Both the position numbers and the translations under genes were made by a program. 64,000 nt of DNA. It comes from Yoonia sp. G8-12 (GTDB lineage Bacteria > Pseudomonadota > Alphaproteobacteria > Rhodobacterales > Rhodobacteraceae). Every line of letters starts with the position of its first letter. Positions within the stretch are counted from its first letter, which is position 1. Positions 42,884 to 54,355 of this stretch are shown in pieces. Location: NCBI RefSeq assembly GCF_038443675.1, contig NZ_CP151762.1, forward strand, positions 3,348,001-3,412,000, written 5' to 3'. The notes under the pieces are model-generated. The model was not told the DNA's origin. It did not search any database and saw nothing but the letters and a program-made list of their open reading frames with translations.

Positions 42884-43260
42884 CTTTTCGGAGGCAGTTG
42901 ATTTGGACCTCGGTCGCCGGCGGTCTACTCTACTTGTATTTACCGGTGTCTTCTGTGGTCTCCCGCCTTATGGGATGGCAGTACGATACTGAACTTGCTT
43001 TCCATATCAGTGGTTTCGGCGCTGGGGTCTTGCTGGTTTTTGGGGTGGCAGGGCGATTGCTTTTGCGCGCGACTTGGTTTGCAATGATCAAACCTATGAG
43101 TGGAGAACTAGCCGATACCTTACATAACAACTGGCTTCGAGGTTTCTTCAGTCCAATCGTTCGGGGGTGGATTCATGTCGATCTCAACGGCGAAGATCGT
43201 AGCGGTGAAAAAGTGAAGTACACTGTCGTAGATGGTTGGAATATTCGTGACCCAGATTGA
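42880..43260 (+). CDS. Small membrane protein of the AAA+ cluster (126 residues)
   Basis: Two membrane helices can be seen (about 8-30 and 40-62), then a soluble C-terminal part with GWIHVDLNGEDRSGEKVKYT, a likely beta-rich domain. The ATG overlaps the stop of the TelA-like gene. No family recognised. Its 3' end overlaps the next gene, so the cluster is tightly coupled here. Confidence 0.75.
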   Translation: MTFRRQLIWTSVAGGLLYLYLPVSSVVSRLMGWQYDTELAFHISGFGAGVLLVFGVAGRLLLRATWFAMIKPMSGELADTLHNNWLRGFFSPIVRGWIHVDLNGEDRSGEKVKYTVVDGWNIRDPD

Positions 43261-44368
43261 CCTTCAATCCGATCATATGATGCTGGAAGATACCCGCGTC
43301 ACGCGCCGGTATTTCGATAAATTCGCCAAGATCACCAGCTATCTGACCAAGGTCGCCGCGACGATGGAAACCGAAGGCCGCTTTGATCGCAAAGAAATTG
43401 AAGTGATGGCCCGCTATCTGATCGGCCTGAATTGGACCTTCACGGCGCTGGCGCACAAGTATCATTTCGCGGGGCGCTTCGCCCATTCCGGCAAGCTGAC
43501 GTTTGACCGGACGGAAAGCGGTTTTCCTGTCTATCAAGAGCTGTTGGAGATGGCGAATGATGCCTTGCAGGCGCAGCGGCATTTGGATGCGCAGCCAGAT
43601 GCCGAGGCGCTGAAGGATCAGATGGTACGGGTGATCCTGAGTGAGCAGGACATCCCCACAAAACTGCAATATGCGCTGTCGCAGCGGCTTTACTATGAAG
43701 AGCTCGCGCGTGGTGACCAGTTTTGGGCGCGCAATGATCCGCAGTGTCTATGGTTGGGCAATGAGGGCGACCGCCGTAGCTTTCTGCTGCATTGGGCAGT
43801 CTATGACAGTCAGGTGAACCTACCGACAATCTATCTGATGACGGTTGAAGATACCGGACGCACGGGCCTGCCCAAGGACGAACACCGATGGCCGGAAGCG
43901 CAGGCGCATCTGATGGCGCAGTCTTTGGCACATCTGAAGTTGCTCACGATCGCCAAAGGGTTTGATGAGGATTTTGATGATCTGCACCCGACGCGTCTGC
44001 GCCGTTTCCATATCGGGCCGATGTATAGCAGCGCCTTTACGCGGCAGACCGGCCCTTTGCGCGATGTTCTGAATGATGCGAACGCCCCGGATGGTGAAGA
44101 TTGGGCGCTGGTTTGGACCGAAGAAGAACTGGTGTCCGAGCGTGTCGAGAACGTAAAGTCAGGATGGTTTGGATCGGTGGAGCGCCAGATTTTTGCGCTT
44201 GATCCTTTTAAAGGTGGCGGGGCCGATCTTGGTGCCACCCGCATGGAACGGTCTTTGATTATGCCGCAGCGCCCCTATCAGGCGTTGGCCGAGCGCAAGC
44301 CTGCGGGATTTCGCGATGTGCGCAAGTTTGTTGTGAGCGAGACAGGGCGCGTTTTGAGTTACAGGTAA
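43247..44368 (+). CDS. Unknown soluble 373-residue protein of the AAA+ cluster
   Basis: A soluble, acidic protein without clear motifs. The N-terminal third is helical (RRYFDKFAKITSYLTKVAAT); the centre has RLYYEELARGDQFWARND and LLHWAVYDSQVNLPTIYLMT, the end VERQIFALDPFKGGGADLG. Three starts are possible: ATG 43232, GTG 43247 and ATG 43277; I chose the GTG, which overlaps the previous stop by 14 bases. A palindrome covers its stop codon. Function unknown. Confidence 0.75.
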   Translation: MTQIDLQSDHMMLEDTRVTRRYFDKFAKITSYLTKVAATMETEGRFDRKEIEVMARYLIGLNWTFTALAHKYHFAGRFAHSGKLTFDRTESGFPVYQELLEMANDALQAQRHLDAQPDAEALKDQMVRVILSEQDIPTKLQYALSQRLYYEELARGDQFWARNDPQCLWLGNEGDRRSFLLHWAVYDSQVNLPTIYLMTVEDTGRTGLPKDEHRWPEAQAHLMAQSLAHLKLLTIAKGFDEDFDDLHPTRLRRFHIGPMYSSAFTRQTGPLRDVLNDANAPDGEDWALVWTEEELVSERVENVKSGWFGSVERQIFALDPFKGGGADLGATRMERSLIMPQRPYQALAERKPAGFRDVRKFVVSETGRVLSYR

Positions 44369-44390
44369 GGCGGGTCAAGACCCACCTTAC
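44365..44390. repeat. 26-base palindrome at a stop codon
   Basis: GTAAGGCGGGTC and GACCCACCTTAC pair around AA with one mismatch. It overlaps the TAA at 44366-44368. The design and length match the palindrome at the cobN stop (11298-11323). Confidence 0.75.
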
Positions 44391-44441
44391 GTTACGGACC
44401 GTGGCGTATCGCCTATAGCGGTTTTGGATATGGATGTGTTC

Positions 44442-44479
44442 GGAGCCTCAGGCGGGAGTTTTCCGGGCAAGATGATGAG
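44442..44479 (+). repeat. Dispersed repeat copy before the AAA+ ATPase gene
   Basis: GGAGCCTCAGGCGGGAGTTT then TCCGGGCAAGATGATGAGGG closely matches the copies at 13529 and 31258 (reverse). The end of the repeat, GATGAGG, makes the ribosome site of the next ATG at 44486. Confidence 0.85.
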
Positions 44480-44485
44480 GGAAAC

Positions 44486-46425
44486 ATGAGTCAATCAAGC
44501 GATCAGATGGAATTGCGCGAAGAGGATATTCGCAAGCACTATGTTCCAGCCGCAGAGATGCTGATGCATCTTGATCATGCCCCCCGTTTGGCCAAGGCGC
44601 GGCTGTCGCTAGAGGCGCCCGAGAAGTCGCCTGATGTGGCCGCGACCCGCAGGCGTTTCCGGTCAACCACGCCGGGGCTTTTGTCGCGCACGACGGCCCC
44701 TTCGGGGGTGTCCGTCTGCTGGACCGGATTGCCGAAACAGATGATGATGATCCGCTGACCTCGCCCGCGCAGGCGGCGGTGGCCCACGCCTTGCGCCGTG
44801 CGCTTTCGATAGCCTTGACAGTGGCGGAGACGTTCTCTGACCATACCGCACTGACAGAACTGAAGCGCCTCAATCTTGAGGGGCGTTTGCCGCAAGATCG
44901 TTCGGTTGAGTTTACCGAGTATCTGGCGGCTGAATCGCTGATTGCGCTTTATACATTTGCAAATGCCACGTCGTTTCTTTTGGCTACCCAAGCGGGTGAG
45001 CAGAGTGTTGACGTGGGCGCTGTGGAGGAGGTTTTGACCGACAATGCGCCACTGGCTTTGCATGGTGCGATTTGGGAGTTGGATCAAAAGCTGGGCCAGT
45101 TCGCCAAGGATGAGGCGACGCTAATAGCCACAATGCTCGCTTATGCAGAGCAGTTGATGGAGAAGACCGCCATGCGCGCCTCGACCGCTGGGCGGTTGGC
45201 GTCGTTCAATGCGGCCTCTTGGCGTGTTGAGGCGGATGATTTCGTGGTGCAGGGCTTTACCCCTGCGCGCAAGGCCAAGGGGTCTACCCTGACCATGACC
45301 TTCAAGAAACCGAATGAGGTCGTGGGCAACCACATCGCCAAATATCAGGCGATGAAACTGTCCAAGATGCTGATGGCCTATGATTTTGATCGCAAGCTGA
45401 ACCCATTTGCCGAACTGGGCGGGTTTATCTTTACATTTATGGGGGACGGTAAGCCCGGCACCGGGAAAACCACGCTGATACAGATGATGGCGGGGCTGAT
45501 GCATGAGTATTGCCAGAACGCGGGTTATCCGTTTCGCTATCAGAACCTGAGTACAGATAATATCGACAGCTATCAGGGCAAATCGGGCCAGAACGCCAAG
45601 GCGTTCATTAACAACGTGCTTGATCCCGGTGTGATCGGCTTTGGCACCATTGATGATATCGACCAGCTGGCGGGCAAACGCGGCGATCGCCAATCCTCGG
45701 CGGGGCAGTTGGAGATCACCGCGGTGTTGATGGAAAGCTTTGCCGGGGCCAATACCGTCGTGCGGGGGAATTGTACGTTCGGAATGTTCTCAAATTATCC
45801 TGAGAACGTGGACGATGCGCTGCGCCAGCGTGCTGGTGCCCGGTTTCTGGTCGATGGCCCGCAAACGCGTGAGGATTACATTGATATTCTCTATCTGCTA
45901 ATGGGCAAGAACCATGATATTCCCGTCGGGGCGCATGAGGTGTTCAGCGCGCAAGAGATCAAAAAGGCCGTTGCCGCTAGTTTTGAAAGCCATGCGCGCC
46001 CGCACGAAGAGGGCCTGCAACGGGTGTTTGAGCAGGTGCATGCGCAGGTTGGTGATCTGGATACAATTGCCAAACTGGGCACCTATTTGAAGGGCATTCA
46101 AGAGGCGGACGACCGTTTTACGGGTCGCGCGATCAAGAACATTACCGATGCGGTGAAGGTCCGCGCGATGGACTTTGAATTGCCCGACGCATGGATGGAA
46201 GAGCCCGATCTGTTCCTGTTCAAGGATTACGAGACCAAGAAGGGGATGATTTCCGAATTGCGCCAGCCGATCACGGTGGAAATGGTGATTCAAGAGATCA
46301 ACCGCTACGCTGACAGTGAATTCCGCTATGCCGATAAGTCTGACGAAGTGGCGATTGATGCGATGGTGCGTGATTTCGGCCGTCAGGAGATTGCCAAGAA
46401 GCGTTATCTGGACGGGAAGGGGTAG
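44486..46425 (+). CDS. AAA+ ATPase with an apparent frameshift near 44640
   Basis: The N-terminal part starts at 44486 (MSQSSDQMELREEDIRKHYV) and the rest continues in another frame from RDPQAFPVNHAGAFVAHDGP without a start codon of its own, so one base seems missing near 44638-44645. With it, a 646-residue protein results. The ATPase core has Walker A GDGKPGTGKTTLIQ, Walker B-like FGTIDDIDQLAG and an arginine-finger region YPENVDDALRQRAGARF. A shorter product from a GTG at 44779 is conceivable. It is the motor of the cluster; the substrate is unknown. Confidence 0.8.
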
Positions 46426-46432
46426 GTCGACG

Positions 46433-46777
46433 ATGGGCGCATTCGTCTCGGAAGGGTTGATTGTACCTGCGGCGATCTTGGCGGTGTTTGCGTATGGCGT
46501 GCCGCAAGTGCTCGGCCGCTGGTTGCCGGAGGGCGTCACGCTGTTGATGGTGAATGCCTTGCTTTCGACGGTAGTGCTTTTCGCATTGTCAGCGGGATTC
46601 TTTGCGCTGCTCTATTTCTGGCAGGGGGTGCCCGTCGATCAACTCTCTGATGCAGGGCTGGCTGCGGGTGTCGGTTTCTTTGGCCGATTGGGTCTGATGG
46701 CGGCGATTATCTGGGCGCCAATCATGATCTTGTCGGTCGCCGGATTGCCACGCAAATGGGTCAAGGAGACATGGTAG
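46433..46777 (+). CDS. Small three-helix membrane protein of the AAA+ cluster
   Basis: A 114-residue protein with hydrophobic segments LIVPAAILAVFAYGVPQVL, VNALLSTVVLFALSAGFFAL and LGLMAAIIWAPIMILSVAGL. The last residues are basic (PRKWVKETW). It starts at the ATG at 46433, eight bases after the ATPase stop. It may anchor the ATPase or the 450-residue protein to the membrane. No family recognised. Confidence 0.8.
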   Translation: MGAFVSEGLIVPAAILAVFAYGVPQVLGRWLPEGVTLLMVNALLSTVVLFALSAGFFALLYFWQGVPVDQLSDAGLAAGVGFFGRLGLMAAIIWAPIMILSVAGLPRKWVKETW

Positions 46778-46778
46778 A

Positions 46779-48131
46779 ATGGACCGGTTGATCGAAAAAG
46801 GGCTGATGTTTGGCAACCTGATACGCGTCGATTCTCCGGTTTTGGTTGATCGCTATAACCGTGCGCTTAATCATCTTTGCGGCAGGAAAACGGAACAAAA
46901 AGTGTTCCATATTGATATTTCAGGGTATTCGCCCGAGATTGGTGATGAGTTTGGCGATGACCTTTATCTTAACCACAAGGGCGTCAACCGACAGTTCATC
47001 CTGCTCACCACCGAGCAGGCGACAGCGCCGCTCTTGAATGCCAAGTTTTCCACTTCACGCGGCATCCTGCGGCAATTCATTGATGAGAACCGCGCCGAGC
47101 TATTTGCGCTGACCGCCCGCGATGCGGTGGCGGGAGAATTGGTGAATTCGGTCTATCTGGCGGACTCGCCTGCCAAGCTTTTCGATATCCGCAAGATCAC
47201 GATTGAGGCCGATACCACCAGTGGCACGGTCGCGGCGGCGGCGAAACTGGGCGAGATGATTGACCGGTTCAAGACAGCACCAGATGGCTGGTACGATGAC
47301 GTGCTGATCGCCGATATGATCGGCATGGCGAAGAAAACCGGCGACGTGGTGCGCAACCCCGTGTCGCTGCGCCAGATGTCATTCGCGCAAGAGAATTTCT
47401 GGACAGCACATTTTGGCGGCATCTATATTTTTCGCGGCGTGGATCACCCTGCCGCGATTGTGGCGGGAGCCAAGGAAGATGTCGGCGATCTGCCGATCCC
47501 TTTCACTTTCGATTTTCAGGACCGTTCGGCAATTGCCAAGTTCCTGACGCTGAATGATTTGGTCGAACCGATCATCAAGGCGCGCGGTATAGATGCCGCC
47601 GCGATCCTGCATCAGAAGATGGATTTCATCGTGGCATCTGTTGCTGCGGATATGAAAGCAGACCTCACGGGGGCCACCCGCCAAGACATGCGCCGTCTGG
47701 GGCGGCAGTATGCGGATCAATTACCGCAGGAATGGCAGGGGCTTGCAGCCCTTTTGCGCTGGGCCGAAGAGGACGGGCCGTGGCCGACGATAACGTCGGA
47801 GCATCCTGCCTATTTCTATACGCTGCGTGCCAAGGCGTTCCCTGACGCGGAGCTTGTAAACAGGCTATTGGCCGAGTTGACACCGCTTGATATCCGTCAA
47901 CTTTTCATTTGCCATAAAGAGGCGTTCTACGCCGCCTACGCCCAGTGGCCGGATGCAAAGCGGGCTTATGTCGTTGATTTTCTAGACCGCGAATACCAAG
48001 TCGATAAGGCAGGGACGCGTCATGCGCTATTCGGGCATGAGGCCTCAATGACAGAGTTGCCACGGGTCGCGCAGCCTGATTTGATCACGCGGGTGGGTCC
48101 GTGGGGCGCAATTTCGCGGGAGAGACGTTAA
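46779..48131 (+). CDS. Unknown 450-residue protein of the AAA+ cluster (possibly DUF6638)
   Basis: A soluble protein: MDRLIEKGLMFGNLIRVDSP at the start, a beta-rich N-terminal part (QKVFHIDISGYSPEIGDEFG, VNRQFILLTTEQATAPLL), and a more helical C-terminal half (ILHQKMDFIVASVAADMKAD). I tentatively link it to DUF6638 from memory. It begins one base after the previous stop and its TAA overlaps the next ATG (TAATG), so it is coupled on both sides. Function unknown. Confidence 0.75.
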   Translation: MDRLIEKGLMFGNLIRVDSPVLVDRYNRALNHLCGRKTEQKVFHIDISGYSPEIGDEFGDDLYLNHKGVNRQFILLTTEQATAPLLNAKFSTSRGILRQFIDENRAELFALTARDAVAGELVNSVYLADSPAKLFDIRKITIEADTTSGTVAAAAKLGEMIDRFKTAPDGWYDDVLIADMIGMAKKTGDVVRNPVSLRQMSFAQENFWTAHFGGIYIFRGVDHPAAIVAGAKEDVGDLPIPFTFDFQDRSAIAKFLTLNDLVEPIIKARGIDAAAILHQKMDFIVASVAADMKADLTGATRQDMRRLGRQYADQLPQEWQGLAALLRWAEEDGPWPTITSEHPAYFYTLRAKAFPDAELVNRLLAELTPLDIRQLFICHKEAFYAAYAQWPDAKRAYVVDFLDREYQVDKAGTRHALFGHEASMTELPRVAQPDLITRVGPWGAISRERR

Positions 48132-48406
48132 TGGGATTTATCAAACTGATTGTCTTTGGCTTCATCGGGCTGACCGTGATTTATTTCTCGGTCTCGATCT
48201 ATTCCCGTTCGGTCCGCAAAGAGCGGCTTGAGGATGAATTCGATGAAGAGAACCCTGATGGTGGTGCCGCCGGTGCGCGTGATGCCTTTGTCATGGAGGG
48301 GCTCAAGGCCTATGATGCGTCAATCCGGCCCAAGCTGATCGGGCTGGTCTATGTGGTTCCAACGATCGCCATTGGGGCGATTGTTTACATGATAAATGCC
48401 AACTGA
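48131..48406 (+). CDS. Small two-helix membrane protein of the AAA+ cluster
   Basis: A 91-residue protein with a first helix (IKLIVFGFIGLTVIYFSVSI), a charged cytosolic loop (RSVRKERLEDEFDEENPDGG) and a second helix near the C-terminus (IGLVYVVPTIAIGAIVYM). Its ATG overlaps the TAA of the preceding gene. No family recognised. Confidence 0.8.
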   Translation: MGFIKLIVFGFIGLTVIYFSVSIYSRSVRKERLEDEFDEENPDGGAAGARDAFVMEGLKAYDASIRPKLIGLVYVVPTIAIGAIVYMINAN

Positions 48407-48416
48407 AGGACGTGTT

Positions 48417-49103
48417 ATGCGTAAGATAAAGATTACTATCCGGGTCATCGTCTTTTTGTTGATCGGTAGTGTGCTGCATTACACCCTGCCGCAGCACGAT
48501 GTCGTACGCGTCGTGAATACGTATCAGGAACGGCAGGATCTGAACGACTGGACTCGTATCTTCTGGGCAAGCCCCGACGACCAGTCTGCGACACTGGTCA
48601 ATCGCGATGTGCAGTTCATCCAGACGGTCAAGAGGCGGACGATGCTGCTGGGCTTCGTTCAACGCGACGCGACCGAGGTGATGGTCTATCGCAATGAAGA
48701 CACGGGTTGGGGCTGGCCGTTCTATTTCAAGTTCGACACAGCTAACTTGCAAACCGAAGCAGACGATCTTGTCTCGACTGCGCAAGAGCCACAGTGGGCC
48801 GTCATGACCCACTATGGCTGGCGCAATGAGTATTTCTCGGCATTCCCGAATGCCGTTGCGATCCGTCCCATCGACAACCCGAACGTGACTATTATCCCGT
48901 GGTTCAATATCTTCTTCTTTATCGCACTGATTGCCGCGATCCTGTTCATACGCGCCATGTGGATGCAGTTCCGCGAACGCTCGGTTGATCCGCTGCTGGA
49001 TGCAGCGGAACACCAGTATGACGAGATGCAGGCCGAGGTGTCAGAGCGAAAGGGCAAGATCAGCCGTTGGCTTGGCACATGGCGCACCAAGGACAAGCGC
49101 TAG
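48417..49103 (+). CDS. DUF1523 family membrane protein
   Basis: A 228-residue protein of the DUF1523 type. A first membrane helix (IRVIVFLLIGSVLHYTL) leads to a periplasmic-type domain with VVRVVNTYQERQDLNDWTRI and YRNEDTGWGWPFYFKFDTAN; a second helix (WFNIFFFIALIAAILFIRAM) is followed by a cytosolic charged tail. The family is uncharacterised. The ATG at 48417 has GAAGGACG upstream. It ends the AAA+ cluster, converging with the aldehyde dehydrogenase gene. Confidence 0.85.
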   Translation: MRKIKITIRVIVFLLIGSVLHYTLPQHDVVRVVNTYQERQDLNDWTRIFWASPDDQSATLVNRDVQFIQTVKRRTMLLGFVQRDATEVMVYRNEDTGWGWPFYFKFDTANLQTEADDLVSTAQEPQWAVMTHYGWRNEYFSAFPNAVAIRPIDNPNVTIIPWFNIFFFIALIAAILFIRAMWMQFRERSVDPLLDAAEHQYDEMQAEVSERKGKISRWLGTWRTKDKR

Positions 49104-49109
49104 AGCTTC

Positions 49110-51428
<2,319 letters not shown>

Positions 51429-51431
51429 GGC

Positions 51432-52427
51432 TTATCCAATCGCGTGCCGCCACTGGGCCGAATAAGCCCCGGTGACGTGATGTTCGAGTTGCCGTTCGAT
51501 GTCGCCCAGCAGAGATGAGGCGCCAAAGCGGAAAAGGTCAGGTTGCAGCCAGCGGTCGCCCAATTCGTCTTTGATCATGCTCAGATAGACCAGCGCGTCT
51601 TTGGCTTTGCTGATACCGCCTGCGGGTTTGTAGCCAACTTTGATGCCGGTGCGGTCTTGATAATCGCGGATCGCGCGGATCATCGTCAGGGTGACGGGCA
51701 GAGTTGCGTTGATGGGTTCTTTGCCGGTCGATGTCTTGATGAAGTCCGCCCCGGCCATCATGCAAACCAGCGATGCGCGGGCAACATTGCGCAGCGTGCC
51801 GAGTTCGCCAGTCGCGAGGATCGCTTTGATATGGGCATCACCGCAAGCGGCGCGCATTTCTTTCATCTCGTCATAAAGTGCCTGCCAATTACCGGTCAGC
51901 ACATGGCGGCGGCTGATGACGATGTCGATCTCTTGCGCACCCGCCGCAACGCTCTCGCCGATTTCGGCGATGCGCAGGTGGAATGGGGAGAGGCCTGCCG
52001 GAAAACCGGTGGATACAGCAGCCACTGGAATACTCGTGCCTTGCAGCGCGTCCACAGCAGTCGCCACCATATCGTGGTACACGCAAACGGCACCGGTGGT
52101 CAGACCTTCCATTCCGAGGGCTTCCAGGATCGGTTGGGCGACGGGCTGGCGCGCCTTGGCGCAAAGGCGCCGCACGCGGCCTTCGCTATCATCACCGGAG
52201 AGTGTGGTCAGGTCCATCAGGCTGATCGCCTTGCAGAGCCACGCGGCCTGATAATCTTTCTTGACACTGCGCCGCCCCGGCAGGGTTTGCGCCCGCCGTT
52301 CGATGGCCGATGTATTCGCCTGTACCGCCATGACCCAATCAAGATCAAGCGGCATACCATCGTTGCGTGGTTCATGGATTTGCGGCAACTGTGAGGTTGT
52401 CAGCGTTGGCGATTGGGTTGTCTGCAA
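51432..52427 (-). CDS. deoC: Deoxyribose-phosphate aldolase
   Basis: A 331-residue DeoC, class I aldolase. The Schiff-base lysine region is ADFIKTSTGKEPINATLP, and GYKPAGGISKAKDAL holds the second conserved lysine. It splits deoxyribose 5-phosphate into acetaldehyde and glyceraldehyde 3-phosphate. The N-terminus is extended by about 60 residues compared with E. coli. It is followed closely by the aldehyde dehydrogenase, and an AraC regulator lies 105 bases upstream. Confidence 0.93.
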   Translation of the reverse strand: MQTTQSPTLTTSQLPQIHEPRNDGMPLDLDWVMAVQANTSAIERRAQTLPGRRSVKKDYQAAWLCKAISLMDLTTLSGDDSEGRVRRLCAKARQPVAQPILEALGMEGLTTGAVCVYHDMVATAVDALQGTSIPVAAVSTGFPAGLSPFHLRIAEIGESVAAGAQEIDIVISRRHVLTGNWQALYDEMKEMRAACGDAHIKAILATGELGTLRNVARASLVCMMAGADFIKTSTGKEPINATLPVTLTMIRAIRDYQDRTGIKVGYKPAGGISKAKDALVYLSMIKDELGDRWLQPDLFRFGASSLLGDIERQLEHHVTGAYSAQWRHAIG

Positions 52428-52532
52428 GGTGGCCTCCTGCGGTGCCTAATGAAGGTGGCACTTTGCCATCGTCTTGGCAAGTTTTGACCGCTTGGTCAAA
52501 TCTAATGTCATCTGCCGTCGCGTCGCAGCCTC

Positions 52533-53420
52533 TTAGGTTGGTTGAACCACCTGTTTTTGGTACTTTTGGCGGTACTGCAAAGGCGTCAGCCCGTGGGCTT
52601 TTCGAAACAGTTTGTGGAAATGGGACATGTTAGGAATTCCGCAGTCAATGGCGATTTCGCTGATCGCTTCATTGTCCGTCGTCAGTGCGCGCGCGGCATG
52701 TTCCATGCGGATGTGATTGACGTAGTCAGAGGGCGTTTGCCCGAGATATTTCCGCATCATCCGGCTGACGTGCGGGTGTGCCTTGCCCGCAATGGCGACT
52801 AATCCGGTGGATCCGTCACGAAATACCTCGGGCGTTTTCGCCGCTGTGCAAGCCGTGGCGAGCCAGTGGGGGATATTGCCGGCAAAGGCGTTTGCCGTCA
52901 GATCGGCGCATAGCGGAAGTAGGAAGGCCTCGGCAGAGAGCGTGTCACACGGGCTGTTTTCCAACTGCACCGCGGCATGGTTCAAAGTGGCGAGTTGGCG
53001 TATGTCGCGATGTGTCTGAATGGGGCCATTTGGGGCCCAAAACAGGTGTCCGTCGACGCGGGGATGCCGCGCTACCAGCGCATTGATCGTCTCGGGGTGA
53101 ATGCACAGCGTCACAACAAGTGCATGTTCGCCGCGCCCTTGCAGGGCATGGAGCTGCCCTGGTTGCAGAAAAACAATGTCACCTTCGCCGAGCGTATCGG
53201 TGCCGCCCGGAAGGTGGTGGCGCACCTTGCCGTTCTGAACCCAGAACAGCTCGTAAAAGTCGTGATCATGAAGGGTTCTGGGGCGCGACGGCGCCAGCGT
53301 TGCCCGCGTCAGCCGGATCTGGGTGCCATCGGCAAGGATGTCTGTATGAAGAAGTGTCTGGACCATATGATCAAAATAGCACACGCATTGCTGCGGCGCA
53401 GCATCAATTTCTTCATTCAT
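52533..53420 (-). CDS. AraC-family regulator with cupin domain
   Basis: A 295-residue protein: a cupin sensor half (HDHDFYELFWVQNGKVRHHL, GDIVFLQPGQLHALQG) and a C-terminal pair of helix-turn-helix motifs (ISEIAIDCGIPNMSHFHKLF, then RKAHGLTPLQYRQKYQ). It sits directly upstream of deoC and the aldehyde dehydrogenase on the same strand, so it may control deoxyribose use. An alternative start is the ATG at 53366. The ligand is unknown. Confidence 0.88.
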   Translation of the reverse strand: MNEEIDAAPQQCVCYFDHMVQTLLHTDILADGTQIRLTRATLAPSRPRTLHDHDFYELFWVQNGKVRHHLPGGTDTLGEGDIVFLQPGQLHALQGRGEHALVVTLCIHPETINALVARHPRVDGHLFWAPNGPIQTHRDIRQLATLNHAAVQLENSPCDTLSAEAFLLPLCADLTANAFAGNIPHWLATACTAAKTPEVFRDGSTGLVAIAGKAHPHVSRMMRKYLGQTPSDYVNHIRMEHAARALTTDNEAISEIAIDCGIPNMSHFHKLFRKAHGLTPLQYRQKYQKQVVQPT

Positions 53421-53581
53421 CCATGCACTGAATCATTGAGGAATTCTCTGGAGTTCGCATATCGGCTAATACCGACCCTCATTGATGGCCACGAATGCCC
53501 ACGCGAATCGCGCGTGATTGGCGTGACAAACCACCGGCTGCAGGCTATGGCGTGGCGAACCAAACCAAATGAGGTGCCCCC

Positions 53582-54265
53582 ATGAGTTTTGACCGCACAA
53601 TCAAGATCGCTCCCTCCATCCTCTCGGCTGATTTCGCCAACTTCGGTGTTGAGTGTGAGGTGATTGAGGCGCAGGGCGCAGATTGGGTGCATGTGGATGT
53701 GATGGACGGCCATTTCGTGCCGAACATTACCTTTGGTCCGGCCACCTGTGCCGCTATCCGCCCGCACATAAAAGGTGTCATGGACGTGCATCTGATGATC
53801 GCGCCCGTTGATCCCTATATCGAAGGATTCGCCAACGCGGGTGCGGACGTGATTACCGCTCATGTAGAGGCCGGCCCGCATATCCACCGTACTTTGCAAG
53901 CTATCCGTGGCGCAGGGGCGAAGGCGGGTGTTGCGCTGAACCCCGGCACGCCAGCGTCATCGGTCGAGATGCTTTTGGATATGGTCGATCTGGTGTGTGT
54001 AATGACAGTGAACCCCGGTTTTGGCGGGCAGAAATTCATTCACAGCCAAATTGAAAAAGTGCGTGAATTACGGGCCATGATCGGTGATCGCCCGATTCAC
54101 ATCGAAATTGACGGCGGTGTTGATCCTACGACGGCACCTTTGGTGGCTGCTGCGGGTGCTGATGTTTTGGTTGCGGGTTCTGCAGTGTTCCGTGGCGGTT
54201 CCATCACCAACCCGGCACCTTACGGCGAAAACATCCGCGCCATTCGCGCGGCGGCCGTCGTCTAG
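53582..54265 (+). CDS. rpe: Ribulose-phosphate 3-epimerase
   Basis: A 227-residue TIM-barrel enzyme. IKIAPSILSADFANFG, then VHVDVMDGHFVPNITFGP, VMTVNPGFGGQKFI and EIDGGVDPTTAPL contain the metal and catalytic aspartates and histidines. It interconverts ribulose and xylulose 5-phosphates in the pentose phosphate pathway. The ATG at 53582 follows GAGGTG. It appears to be a single gene with its own promoter in the 161 bases upstream. Confidence 0.96.
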   Translation: MSFDRTIKIAPSILSADFANFGVECEVIEAQGADWVHVDVMDGHFVPNITFGPATCAAIRPHIKGVMDVHLMIAPVDPYIEGFANAGADVITAHVEAGPHIHRTLQAIRGAGAKAGVALNPGTPASSVEMLLDMVDLVCVMTVNPGFGGQKFIHSQIEKVRELRAMIGDRPIHIEIDGGVDPTTAPLVAAAGADVLVAGSAVFRGGSITNPAPYGENIRAIRAAAVV

Positions 54266-54355
54266 GGGCCTCTGCGCAAAACCTGCACAATTACGCAGCC
54301 TGCTTTGCACGGCGCACCCATAGGCCTTTTCTGACAAGAGCAGGAAGGAAATAAT

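Noticed and set aside
44486..44758. Separate 90-residue protein before the AAA+ gene
   Set aside because: Its C-terminal 30 residues look like a shifted frame, while the other frame from 44645 gives sequence continuous with the ATPase; a frameshift explains both.
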